Origin: Diogma glabrata
Lineage: Eukaryota > Arthropoda > Insecta > Diptera > Cylindrotomidae
Direction of reading: 5' to 3'
NCBI GenBank assembly: GCA_963693315.1
Contig: OY856188.1
Span: 202,183,602 to 202,247,601 of the forward strand
Length of the DNA: 64,000 nt
Below are positions 1 to 12,393 of this stretch, in pieces. Made by a program: the position numbers and the translations under genes. The notes under the pieces were generated by a model, which was given only the letters and a program-made list of their open reading frames with translations, searched no databases and was not told the origin of the DNA. Position 1 is the stretch's first letter. Every line of letters begins with the position of its first letter.

Positions 1-2779
1 TATGATGATATTTAATCATATTATAATTTCTTGTGACATAACTATGATCCATACAAGTAAATTTCAGATTCGACAACGTCGACGATATATTAAGGTTTTT
101 ATACATATATAAAGTTAACTGTAATTTGTGCAAAGCATTAACTGGTAGAATTGAATGATTTACAAAAGTATATAATGACTTAGTAGAGAATAAGTGTGGT
201 AACCTAAATATAGCCTTCAAACCTTTGTTTTGTAATGTTTGTACTTTTTTCATCCTAGTAGCTGTAGCAGTGCCATAAACAATAAGACCATAACTAATAC
301 GTGAGTGAACAAATGCATAATAAATGTTAAGCAAAACAAAGGTTGGAACGAAAACGGATAATTTTCTGATTAAGCCTACAATCGGTGCAATATTTTTACT
401 TACAACGGTAATATGCTCCTGCCACAACATATGTTCATCAAAAGTCACGCCTAAGTATTTAAATGAGCTAACTCTTTCAATCACAATGTCAGCAACTTTA
501 AAAGTTGGTAAGGAAATCATAGTCTTATATGGAGAGTGAAACACCATAAATTTAGTTTTAGATACGTTAAGGGAAATTAAATTGGATTTAAAGTATTCTA
601 AAAGCACACTAAGATCATGTTTCATATCATCAAAAACAGAAGCAGGTGCAGAAGTTTTATAGAACAACGCTGTGTCATCAGCAAATATTCTAAGTTCACC
701 ATTTAACGGTAACCTTGACATGTCGTTGATGAAAATAAGAAATAGCAAAGGCCCTAAAACACTACCTTGCGGAACGCCACACTTGGTATTTAAAATTTCG
801 CTTCGTACATCTTTACCCATAACAAACTGTTTTCTGTCTAATAAATAACTTTTAATCAAATTGAAAGCAAGGCCTCTAATTCCATAACAGTACAGTTTAT
901 CAAGAAGTAAATCATGATCAATGCAGTCGAATGCCGTCTGTAGGTCTAAGAAGATTCCTATTACAGACATCTTGTTATCAAAAGCAGTATAAATTTTATC
1001 AGCCATTTCAATTAGAGCTACCTCTGTTCCTGCTCCCTTTCTAAACCCATATTGCATAGAGTAGAAGAAATCATGTTTGTCCAAAAAGACAACCAATCGA
1101 GAAAATATTACCTTTTCAAATATTTTGTCAAACACCGATAATGTAGAGATCGGTCTGTAATTATTAATAATAGATTTGTCTCCTCTCTTATAAACAGGGA
1201 CAACTTTAGCCAATTTTAAACAGCTCGGGTAAACGCCAGTCTGCAAGCTTTCATTAAAAATTTTTGACAATATATCCGCGAAAAAACCAGCTCGACTTTT
1301 AATGACAGAGTTAGTAATTCCATCAGGACCACTTCCTTTGCAATCACGAAGTGAACAAATTATATTGAATATCTCAACTGGTGTAGTTAATGAAAAATAA
1401 ACAGAATTAGAGATTGTGTGTAGGGTGTTGAATTTATGTATATTTCTGTCAGAGTTGATAGAATTCCGAACAGAACCACCTATATTCACAAAATAATCAT
1501 TAAACAAATTAACAATAACCTTAGTATCAACATAAGAAACACCATTAAAAAGAATATTACCAAATTGAACAGATTTATGATTTTTATTAAAAAACAAGTT
1601 GACATTTTCCCATAGTTTTTTTTGGTTCATATTATAGAACAAATTATGGAAATAATTCTTCTTGGCATAATATTTTTTTGAACTTAACAGCCTCGATATA
1701 CGGCTCAGTTCAGTTTGCAATGATAGGTTGCCACTATTCAATTTAATTCTTTTTAAAATTTTGTTTTTTTGGCGAATCAATTTCCAAACATCGTAAGTGA
1801 GCCAAGGACACAAGGTATTCTTGACTTTGACTTCAATACTTTTGATTGTAGTAAATTTTTCGACTAATTCATTGTATTTGTTAACAATTAACTCAATTGT
1901 TTGATTAGGATCACACATATTAAACGGATTAGATAATAGAAAGTTATTGAATTGTTCATCAACACTATCAGAATCAACAATTTTTTTTTCCAACTTCCTT
2001 TTGGTAAACTTAGCGGCATAACCGAAAGATGAGTACAGAAAATTATGATCACTCAAATTCGAGTATATAGTAGATGTACAAGTATTTTTTATGTTTATAA
2101 AACTGGACACTACATGGTCTAGTATGTTTTTACTAGCAGAACGAGTTTCATTTGTGTTAGTTGTGATCAACCCATAACTCATCAAAAGATTTTTATAGTT
2201 AATCACAAAATCAAGATTTTTGTTTATTGGTATGTTGATATCACCAAGTATAATATTATCTGATTTAGCGCTTCCAGATAGAGAGCTATCTAAAAAATTG
2301 TGAAAACAGTCAATGTCCGAGTCTGGCGGACGATAAATGCCGTAGACTTTAGTACCAAAAAACCGATGGAGTTCTATTTGTATAAAATGAAAAGGATATT
2401 GACCATTATCTTTATTCAATATATTATAACCAACATCGTTTCTAACATATAAAGCAAGACCACCACCAAACCTATCATCTCTACATGAAAAAATACTACT
2501 GTAATTATTAATCGTAAATTTAATTACATTTTGACTTTGAATGAAAGTTTCCGAGATTACCAGGATATGGACATCTGACTTTAAACTCTCCATGAATTCA
2601 AGAATAGAATCCAATTTGTTTTGTTCATTTAATCCTCTTGCATTGATTTGTAATACTTTCAATTGCTGTGCATTTTGATTCACAAACTGGTAATTAGAGT
2701 TCAATCTATAATCATCAACATTCAGAAAATAATCATTGAAACAGTTATTTGTTAGGTTATTATTAAAATTATTAGCCAT
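1..2779 (-). CDS. CR1-like LINE ORF2: AP endonuclease plus reverse transcriptase (runs off the window)
   Basis: This is the enzyme ORF of a non-LTR retrotransposon: it nicks target DNA and copies its own RNA into the nick. The ATG at 2779 opens a frame that I could follow to base 1, at least 926 codons, with no stop in the segments I translated. The N-terminal endonuclease shows LQINARGLNEQNKLD, then ISETF, GGGLALYV, GIYRPPDSD and LGDIN. The reverse transcriptase shows FLDLQTAFDCIDHDLL, GVPQGSVLGPLLF and the catalytic box FADDTALF near 671-695. Endonuclease start and FADD box are in the same frame, so no net frameshift separates them. The C-terminal part reads HSYVTRNYNMIKYHH, typical of the Jockey/CR1 group. 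It starts 435 bases downstream of ORF1. The 3' end, tail and target duplication lie outside the window. Assignment to the CR1 side rests on the PHD-type ORF1. Confidence 0.88.
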   Translation of the reverse strand, partial: MANNFNNNLTNNCFNDYFLNVDDYRLNSNYQFVNQNAQQLKVLQINARGLNEQNKLDSILEFMESLKSDVHILVISETFIQSQNVIKFTINNYSSIFSCRDDRFGGGLALYVRNDVGYNILNKDNGQYPFHFIQIELHRFFGTKVYGIYRPPDSDIDCFHNFLDSSLSGSAKSDNIILGDINIPINKNLDFVINYKNLLMSYGLITTNTNETRSASKNILDHVVSSFINIKNTCTSTIYSNLSDHNFLYSSFGYAAKFTKRKLEKKIVDSDSVDEQFNNFLLSNPFNMCDPNQTIELIVNKYNELVEKFTTIKSIEVKVKNTLCPWLTYDVWKLIRQKNKILKRIKLNSGNLSLQTELSRISRLLSSKKYYAKKNYFHNLFYNMNQKKLWENVNLFFNKNHKSVQFGNILFNGVSYVDTKVIVNLFNDYFVNIGGSVRNSINSDRNIHKFNTLHTISNSVYFSLTTPVEIFNIICSLRDCKGSGPDGITNSVIKSRAGFFADILSKIFNESLQTGVYPSCLKLAKVVPVYKRGDKSIINNYRPISTLSVFDKIFEKVIFSRLVVFLDKHDFFYSMQYGFRKGAGTEVALIEMADKIYTAFDNKMSVIGIFLDLQTAFDCIDHDLLLDKLYCYGIRGLAFNLIKSYLLDRKQFVMGKDVRSEILNTKCGVPQGSVLGPLLFLIFINDMSRLPLNGELRIFADDTALFYKTSAPASVFDDMKHDLSVLLEYFKSNLISLNVSKTKFMVFHSPYKTMISLPTFKVADIVIERVSSFKYLGVTFDEHMLWQEHITVVSKNIAPIVGLIRKLSVFVPTFVLLNIYYAFVHSRISYGLIVYGTATATRMKKVQTLQNKGLKAIFRLPHLFSTKSLYTFVNHSILPVNALHKLQLTLYMYKNLNISSTLSNLKFTCMDHSYVTRNYNMIKYHH

Positions 2780-3213
2780 TATTTAATATAAAAATAAATA
2801 AAGAAAAACAAATATCACTGCACCATAATAAAAACAAAACAAAATGCGAAAAGGTATAATAATAGACTGATGAAAGAAAATTGACAACTAAAAACGGACA
2901 ATTAATTTTTACTTTTAGTAAGGGCAATCCCAAAAGACAACAAGAAACCGGGTAAATTAGAAAAATTTGAATTAACATTTGTGAGCATTGAACTTCAAAG
3001 ACAATGTAGGAGAATATAGTAGAGGTATAAAACATGTAAATAGTTTTACATGTACAAATATAACTAGTAATACTAAGTAGATATATGAATTTTGATAATT
3101 TAAATATATATATAAATATTGATAAGTTAAACAACACATAAATAAAAGGAATAAAAACAATTATATTATTGACTATGTATAATTTATGACGACAAGACAG
3201 CGAAGATGATATC

Positions 3214-4248
3214 TCATTTAGATACGTTAACAGGGTAATCATTAGAGTTATCCGGTTGACCAAGAAATGTTCTCTTTAAGTAATTGATGTCATTAAACGA
3301 ATCAATGCGATGAACATTTGCATTATCATCTTTCCTTAGGAAAATTTTTCCTTGTTTAACCCAAAGATATTTAAACTGATGATTTTCTTTTATCATTTTA
3401 GCTTCTGCATAAAGTTTGGTTTGTAAAGATGTTAAATGATTCATTATATGAATCTTTTGTGCAATATGAGGCGTTGGCCATTGAATATCCAAGTCAGATG
3501 AGTTAATGCACTTTTTATTTGCAGTTTTATTTTTGTAGTGTAATAAAATAGAGTTTTTCACTTCAATGTTATTTGTTTTGATTATCAACATACCTTTTTT
3601 CGATGTACTTGCTCGAGGTAAATTAGAATTAACATAAAATGATGATTGAATATCGTTTTGTTGTATATTGACATTAAGAAAACGAAGCAAACTACTAACG
3701 ATTTCACTTTTCAGCTCCAAGTTTGCCGACAATCCAGTAATTACCACATCATTTTGTATTGAGAGTTGTGCTTCCTTATCCAAAAGGGCTTCAATTTTGT
3801 TAACTTTAAAGTCATTCAGGGAAACTTTGGACTCCAAATGACTGACTTTTTGCTTTAAAACACTGTTTTCATTGAGTATGATCTTAATTTGTTGCGAAAT
3901 TTCATCTAATGAGTTAGCCAAAAATTGTTGGAACCGTTCAATATTTGTGATTGTTGTTTGAAGGTTGCTTAATACACTTAAAATTTCCGGAATACCAGAT
4001 GCACTATCTAAATTTGAAGTGACACAACCATCCCCCGAATCTTCAATTATGGATCGTCGCTTCGATGATTTGCATGGAGTACAGATCCAAGCTGCTGTCT
4101 TACTCCTTACATGTCCAATTAAATCAGCAGGAATATCAGCACAAGATAAATGGAAAACTCCCATGCAGGGACCTTCACATGAAATACCAGGATTACTTCG
4201 ATTACCTGTAACCAAATCTTGGCATTTGACACATTTCTTTGGAGCCAT
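3214..4248 (-). CDS. CR1-like LINE ORF1: PHD finger, coiled coil, FP25K-like C-terminus
   Basis: ORF1 of the same LINE, 344 aa, intact, starting with ATG at 4248. Residues 6-59 form a C4HC3 PHD-type zinc finger: C6, C9, C24, C28, H33, C36, C56, C59. Residues about 90-155 look like a coiled coil (heptad-rich, with LKQKVSHLESKVSL). The C-terminal 190 residues resemble the RRM-like/FP25K-type domain common in ORF1 proteins of CR1-like LINEs (QNDVVITGLSAN early; GKIFLRKDDNANVHRIDS near the end). Such proteins are expected to coat element RNA; that is family knowledge, not shown here. It lies directly upstream of ORF2 on the same strand, and both frames being open suggests a young insertion. The 5' end of the element was not located; I see no clear boundary between 4249 and 4500. 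Confidence 0.85.
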   Translation of the reverse strand: MAPKKCVKCQDLVTGNRSNPGISCEGPCMGVFHLSCADIPADLIGHVRSKTAAWICTPCKSSKRRSIIEDSGDGCVTSNLDSASGIPEILSVLSNLQTTITNIERFQQFLANSLDEISQQIKIILNENSVLKQKVSHLESKVSLNDFKVNKIEALLDKEAQLSIQNDVVITGLSANLELKSEIVSSLLRFLNVNIQQNDIQSSFYVNSNLPRASTSKKGMLIIKTNNIEVKNSILLHYKNKTANKKCINSSDLDIQWPTPHIAQKIHIMNHLTSLQTKLYAEAKMIKENHQFKYLWVKQGKIFLRKDDNANVHRIDSFNDINYLKRTFLGQPDNSNDYPVNVSK

Positions 4249-4498
4249 TATCCACTCGATTTTATTAATTTTTTGTGTTAGGTTGCAAACAATATTTGCG
4301 CGCCAAACAATTTGATATTTCTTTGAATAAAAAATGTCAAATATCTATATGAATATATTCACAATATCACCAACTAATTTACAATGTAATCACTATTTTA
4401 ATCTTCAAGAAATTTAGAGTGTCAGCTATTAAAAATATCCAAAACTATATATTATATATATTAATTTTTGTAAGAAAATTTATTTGACATCTGATCAC

Positions 4499-4544
4499 TC
4501 TGACAATAATATTGAGAATGCTCTGACAATAATATTGAGAATAT
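4499..4544. repeat. 23-bp tandem duplication
   Basis: Two adjacent copies of a 23-bp unit beginning tctgacaataatattgag, differing only in the last bases. No function is apparent. Confidence 0.7.
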
Positions 4545-4860
4545 GGTTATCAGTGTTTAATGTTAGTCAGAATAGGTTCAAGGAATCCGCTTCTGATTGA
4601 ATTTCTGAAGATAGGCTCACTTTCTTTGTGTGTAATTAACGTCTTGTTTGTATACAAAATTAATTCAGATGCTCACCTTTTGCATTAAGGTTACTACTTC
4701 TCCACACGATATGATGAACGTTAGCATCACACGCTATTATGAGGTTGTGCTACGAAGCTGTTGTCTCCGTAAAAATTCATTTGTCCTGCCTGAAAACTCC
4801 ATTTTGCATGAATCAACGCGATCCTTTCTCAACCCTGTTTGCAATGATTTTGTTTTCATC
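4540..4860 (-). pseudogene. Decayed LINE endonuclease fragment
   Basis: Reading the minus strand gives ACDANVHHIVWRSSNLNAKG at about 4745-4685. This matches the motif around the catalytic Asp and Asn of AP-type LINE endonucleases (CDANAHHxxWGS...N.RG.xL). After a stop and a frame change it continues as EPIFRNSIRSGFLEPILT near 4600, matching the following conserved block (PTFRN...R.E.LDLTL). Stops and frameshifts show it is dead. It belongs to a different LINE from the CR1-like element beside it, probably of the R1/I/Jockey type. How far it extends on either side is uncertain. Confidence 0.55.
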
Positions 4861-7062
<2,202 letters not shown>

Positions 7063-7231
7063 TTTTTTTTTTGTTTTTCCGTCTCCGCTTATCGTTCATA
7101 GTCGTTTGGCACCAAAATTTTTCCGAAATTCCGAGATGAAGCCCATTGCAATAGGTAGATTTTTATATGAAATCTACCTAATATATATATATTTGTATTT
7201 CAAAAAACTTGGAAATAATTATCGCATTACA

Positions 7232-8316
7232 AGTTGCAGAAACAATTTACAGATACAAGTTGCAGATACAAGTTACAGATACAAGTTACAGATACAAGTT
7301 GCAGATACAAGTTGCAGACACAAATTACAGAGACAAGTTGCAGATACAAGTTGCAGATCAAATTGCAGATATAAGTAACAGATACAAGCTGCAGATACAA
7401 GTTGCAGATACAAGTTGCAGATACAAGTTACAGATACAAGTTGCAGCTACAAGTTACAGATACATGTTACAGATACAAGTTGCAGGTAAAAACTACAGAT
7501 ACAAGTAACAGATACAAGTTACAGATACAAGTTAGAGATACAAGTTAAAGATACAAGTTTCAGATACAAGTTGCAGATACAAGTTACAGATACAAGCTGC
7601 AACTACAAGTTGCAGATACAATTTACTGATACCACTTGCAAATAAAAGTTGCAGATACAAGCTGCAGATACAAGTTACTGATCCAAGATGCAAATACAAG
7701 TTGCAGATAAAAGTTACAGATACAAGTTGCAGATACAAATTGCAGATACAAGTAACAGAAACAAGTTACGGATACAAAGCTGCAGATACAAGTTACATAT
7801 ACAAGTTGCAGATACAAGTTGCAGATACAAGTTGCAGATACAACTTACAGATACAATTTGCAGTTACAAGTTACAGATACAAGTTACAGATATAAGTTGC
7901 AGATACAAGTTGCAGATACAAGTTGCAGATACAAGCTGAAGATACAAGTTACAGATACAAGTGGCAGATAGAAGTTACAGATACAAGCTGCAGATACAAG
8001 TTACAGATACAAGTTGCAGATACAAATTGCAAATACAAGTTACTGATATAAGTTGCAAATACAAGTTGCAGATAAAAGTTGCAGATACAAGTTAAAAGTA
8101 CAAAGTTGCATATACAAATTACATATACACGCTTCAGATACAAGTTGCAGATACAAGTTACAGATACAAGTTGCAGATACAAGTTAAAGATACAAGTTAC
8201 AGATATAAGTTGCAGATACAAGTTGAAGATACAAGCTGCAGATACAAGTTACAGATACAAGTTACAGATACAAGTGGCAGATAAAAGTTACAGATACATG
8301 TTGTAGATACAAGTTG
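7232..8316. repeat. 13-bp minisatellite, block 1
   Basis: About 80 tandem copies of a 13-bp unit, consensus agatacaagttgc alternating with agatacaagttac. The main variation is G or A at the twelfth position; rarer variants change one base or lose one. Because 13 is not a multiple of 3 and the G-type unit has no stop in any frame, all six frames stay open for long stretches, giving spurious repetitive ORFs on both strands. It starts within a few hundred bases of the (TA)n tract. Confidence 0.95.
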
Positions 8317-8816
8317 TAACGAAGGGAATACCAGACACACTATCTTTGGGTCAAAGACTTTTATATCTATACCCTTATATTATATTATATCTATACCCTT
8401 CGTCGCAAGTTCTTGTTATTCCAGAAAAATTTTTATTTGTTAATTTCGATGTCTTATGATATCCTATCTATTTTCAACACATTTTCTCATGTTTCGGTTT
8501 TGCATTTTATGCAAAACACAATTAATGTTAAAATACTCATTAACCTAAGTGTTAATCAAATTTCACAGTTAATTCTTGTTTTTTTCTGGAAATTTTTTTT
8601 TTTTTGTTGATTAAGAGCATTTGAAAAAAAAAAAAGCTCGGATGACACCATGGTTTTGGTCTGGGAGTTAGTTTTTGAGTTTGGATGAGGACGGTCTCGC
8701 GCGTAACCAAACGGTTCAGATAGGTTTTTTGTCTTTTTGTTGATTATTTCATTTTGTTGTAGTTTATAGTTTTTGTTTTTGTGCTTTGTTGTTTAGAGTA
8801 AAGATCAAAGATGTGG
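8317..8816. other. Non-repetitive spacer splitting the minisatellite
   Basis: About 500 bases of ordinary AT-rich sequence separate the two satellite blocks. Near the left edge lie cgaagggaata (8318) and tatacccttcg (8392), an 11-bp inverted pair with one mismatch. Between them is a partial direct duplication of tatctataccctt. No coding potential is visible. It could be an old insertion into one array, but I could not define a target duplication. Confidence 0.5.
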
Positions 8817-9466
8817 CAAATACAAGTTGCATTTACTAGTTACAGATATAAGTTACAGATACAAGTTGCAGATACAAGCTACAGATACAAGTTGCAGATA
8901 CAAGTTACAGATACAAGTTGCGGATACAAGTTGCAGATACAAGTTACAAATACAAGTTGCAGGTACAAGTTGCAGATATAAGTTACCGATAAAAGCTGCA
9001 AATACAATTTGCAGATACAAGTTACAGATACAAGTTACAGGTACAAGTTGCAGATACAAGTTGAGATACAAGTTACAGATACAAGTTGCAGATACAAGTT
9101 ACAGATACAATTTGCAGATCCAAATGCAGATTCAAGTTGCAGATACAATTTGCAAATAAGATTATCAGATACAAGTTGCAGATACAAGTTACAGATACAT
9201 TTTACAGATACAAGTTACAGATACAAGTTACAGATACAAGTTGCAGATACAAGTTGCTGATTCAAGTTACAGATACAAGTTGCAGATACAAGTTGCAGAT
9301 ACGAGTTACTGATACAAGTTGCAAATACATGTTGCAGATACAAGTTGCAGATACAAGTTGCAGATACAAGTCGCAGATACAAATTACAGATACAAGTTGA
9401 TACAAGCTGCAAATACAAGCTACAGATACATGTTACAGATACAAGTTGCAGATACAAGTTACAGAT
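8817..9466. repeat. 13-bp minisatellite, block 2
   Basis: About 48 further copies of the same 13-bp unit with the same G/A variation. The block ends 20 bases before the target site of the Jockey-like LINE. Confidence 0.95.
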
Positions 9467-9486
9467 GCAGTAAACATTTGTTTCTT

Positions 9487-9501
9487 TATATGTTCTTGAT
9501 T
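9487..9501 (+). repeat. Left target-site duplication of the Jockey-like LINE
   Basis: tatatgttcttgatt, repeated exactly at 17057-17071 just after the TTA-repeat tail. This fixes both ends of the LINE insertion. Confidence 0.9.
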
Positions 9502-9539
9502 GAAATATAAATTGATTGTTTTGTGATTATTGTGTGTGG

Positions 9540-10796
9540 ATGCTCACAAATAAAAGAACTATAAGTCGCCAGATGCGTAGCCTCCCTAGGAGCTCGCTCA
9601 GCAGCATTAAACAGATGAGTCAAGGCATTAAAATGAGTGACATCCCAACAGTAAACAGGTATGCAGGTTTACCGCCTAACGTTAATTTATCAAAATATGC
9701 AAAAACATCGCAAACTAGTTCTCCGTATGGTGAAAGTTCTAGAAAACCTGTAGAAAAAATTCCTCCAATAATTACAAAATCTCCCTCAACGGAGATTCAT
9801 AAAACTATGAAGGAACTAAATATTTCAAAATATAATATACAAATAATGTCAATTGGCATAAAAATACTTACATATAGCCTATCAGACTATAACAAAATTT
9901 TTACTAAATTAAAAGAACATAACAATGGTATGTTCTCATATACGCTTGAGGAAAATCGTTTTGTTAAATTTGTACTATGTGGGCTCCATGATATGGATAC
10001 AAATGAAGTTAAGAAAAGCCCCGAGAATAGTGGCCTGAGTCCTGTTAATGTTTGGAAAACTATTCCTAAAAAATATCGTCGAAACAGTGAAGATGCCCTT
10101 TATTTTGTTGCTTTCAAAAAGGGATCAATGTCTCTGAACCAATTAAAAAATATAAGATTTGTTAATAACACAGTGTGCAGATGGGAAATTTGTCGATCCA
10201 CCAGCAAAGGTCCTCTCCAATGTTATAAATGTAAAATGTATGGTCATGGAGCGAACGCATGCTACATGAAGCCAAAATGTAATTTCTGTGGTGGAGATGA
10301 ACATATTGATGATATGGAGTGTCCTTTACAAAACGATATTACTAAACATGTTTGCTGTAATTGTAGTGGAAATCATACATCTAACTCTATAATTTGTCCA
10401 GAAAGAGAAAAATACATTCAAATAAAAAATCATCTGAATCTAAAAAATAAGTTGAGTCGACCTTCAAATCAACCAACGTTTTCATTTCAACAACAGGATT
10501 TTCCTATTCTTCCTTCAATACCTCATCAAAACAACAATAAAAATTTTAATAATAATAATAATAATAATAATTTTGTTAACAAAAAAATGCAGTTCAGTAC
10601 AGTGGTTCAAACAAATGCAATCAATCATGAAAATTCAATTAATATTAATTCAGATAGCACAAATGATTTGTTTGCACCACATGAGTTATTACAAATTCTC
10701 AAAGAACTTGTTTCAGGACTTCGGGGGTGCCATTCCAAAGAAGAACAATTTGATGTTATGGCTAATATTGCTATTAAATATGTCTGTTATCCATAA
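9540..10796 (+). CDS. Jockey-like LINE ORF1, gag-like zinc-knuckle protein
   Basis: The nucleic-acid-binding ORF1 protein, about 418 aa from the ATG at 9540; a later ATG, before SQGIKMSDIP, is also possible. Three zinc knuckles lie at about nucleotides 10217-10400: CYKCKMYGHGANAC (CX2CX4HX4C), CNFCGGDEHIDDMEC (CX2CX4HX5C) and CNCSGNHTSNSIIC. Upstream is a conserved hydrophobic region typical of Jockey gag proteins. After the knuckles an AAT repeat encodes a polyasparagine run (about 10545-10575). The frame is intact although ORF2 is not. Its end overlaps the ORF2 start by 17 bases. Confidence 0.85.
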   Translation: MLTNKRTISRQMRSLPRSSLSSIKQMSQGIKMSDIPTVNRYAGLPPNVNLSKYAKTSQTSSPYGESSRKPVEKIPPIITKSPSTEIHKTMKELNISKYNIQIMSIGIKILTYSLSDYNKIFTKLKEHNNGMFSYTLEENRFVKFVLCGLHDMDTNEVKKSPENSGLSPVNVWKTIPKKYRRNSEDALYFVAFKKGSMSLNQLKNIRFVNNTVCRWEICRSTSKGPLQCYKCKMYGHGANACYMKPKCNFCGGDEHIDDMECPLQNDITKHVCCNCSGNHTSNSIICPEREKYIQIKNHLNLKNKLSRPSNQPTFSFQQQDFPILPSIPHQNNNKNFNNNNNNNNFVNKKMQFSTVVQTNAINHENSININSDSTNDLFAPHELLQILKELVSGLRGCHSKEEQFDVMANIAIKYVCYP

Positions 10797-12388
10797 TTCT
10801 TTAAAAATTTGTGTGTGGAACGCGTACGGTATAAAAAATAAAAAATTTGAGGTAATTCAGTTTTTAGATAATTTTAATATTGATATATTACTTATTAGTG
10901 AAACGCATTTAAAGCCTTCTATTTCATTTTCGATTCCTAATTTTCGATTTTATCGTAATGATAGAGAAAATATTCGCAGGGGTGGTGTTGGTGTTCTTAT
11001 AAAAGATTGCATTAAACATTCGCTTCTTCCTGACCTTAAATTAAATTGTATAGAATCCCTGGGTATTAATATAATAAGTAGTGATAATAATCAACTTAAA
11101 ATATTTTCTGTATATTGTTCATATTCGAATTCTGAGCATCTCAGAAATGATTTTATAAAAATTTGTAGTGGTAATATTCCTTACCTAATTGGTGGTGATT
11201 TAAATTGTAAGCATCCTAACTAGTTTTGTCCTAGAACTAACCGCGGTGGTCGAACTTTATATGATTATTCTATTAACTCTGATTGTGTTGTTATCGCTCC
11301 CCAAGATCCTACCCACTATAGTCCTGCTGGGACTCCAGTAGTATTATTGACATATTTTTAACAAACAACCCTCAGTTGATATCCGAAGTTAACACCATTC
11401 AAGCACTCTGCTCCGATCATCTGCCAGTCCTCTGTTCAATAGTATTTAATAATCAAGTAGATCATTGCCATCGTAAATACTTTAACTATAAAAATGCTAA
11501 TTGGAGCATTTATCAGAATCATATTTCATCTGAAATTGAAAATTTCAATTTAAGTTCAATTCATACTATTTCAGATGTCAACGTTGCAGTCGATTTTTTG
11601 ACAGCATCCATTTCTTCAGCTCGTGATCTATCCGTACCGCTTGTGCCTGTTCTTCCAACTGATAAATTGTTATTATCTGATCAAGTGTTAAGTTTTATCA
11701 GACACCGAAATTCGCTTAGAAGATCTTACCTCAGAAGTCGCCTTGCTCACATTAAAACCTCAATAAACTTGCTAAATAGAATTATCAAATATCATATAAA
11801 TATTCTTTATAATCAAAAATGGCAAACGAAGCTTGAATGCTTGGATAATGGTTCAAGAAACTTCTGAAAAACAACTAAACATTTTAAAAACCATCGCAAG
11901 TCCATTCCACCATTAGTTACTCCCAACACTGGAAATCGAATTTTCTTAAATACAGAAAAAGCACAAGTATTGGCTGATGTCTTCCTTGACGCTCATCAAA
12001 TTCCAAACTCCAATATTGTAATTGAAGAACAAGTGAATGACTTTTGCACTAATTTCAATAATTTGGATAACAATGCTCCAATTTCTGAAATTCGCCCTTC
12101 TGAAATTTCTGATATTTTGAAATTCCTTCCAAGGCTCAAAGCTCCAGGTGTAGATAATATTCCATTTATTTTACTTAAAAATCTTCCTGAAAGTGGAATC
12201 CATTTTCTTAAGATAATGTTCGAGTGCTGCTTGAAGCTAGGTTATTTCCCAATTCAATGGAAAAAAGCTAAAATTACTCCTGTTTTAAAGCCTGGCAAAG
12301 ACCCCACTCTTGCTACAAGCTACAGACCTATTAGTCTTCTTTGTACATTGGGAAAACTCTTTGAGCAGATTATCAAAAGAAGAATGGA
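10780..12388 (+). pseudogene. Jockey-like LINE ORF2, 5' part (endonuclease and RT N-terminus), broken
   Basis: ORF2 starts at the ATG at 10780 (MSVIHNSLKICVWNAYG), overlapping ORF1. Endonuclease motifs are ISETHLK, GGVGVLI, IGGDLNC and, after a frame change, CSDHLPVL. Three lesions are visible. At 11221 TAG replaces the Trp codon of HPNWF. At about 11336 one base is lost in ctccagtagtatt, where the frame should give a PSSIID-like motif. At 11868 TGA follows GSRNF where Trp is expected. The RT begins with LKAPGVDNIPF and YRPISLL, and the PLE interrupts it right after IIKRRME at 12388. Confidence 0.85.
12380..12388 (+). repeat. Left 9-bp target duplication of the PLE
   Basis: aagaatgga, repeated at 15743-15751. 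Removing one copy plus the element rejoins the LINE RT frame as ...IIKRRMEEFITDNQ.... Confidence 0.85.
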
Positions 12389-12393
12389 ATATT

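Noticed and set aside
7106..9510. Many open frames on both strands with repeated LQIQVADTSCRYK-like residues
   Set aside because: They are translations of the 13-bp minisatellite, which lacks stops in most frames; there is no unique sequence or start context.
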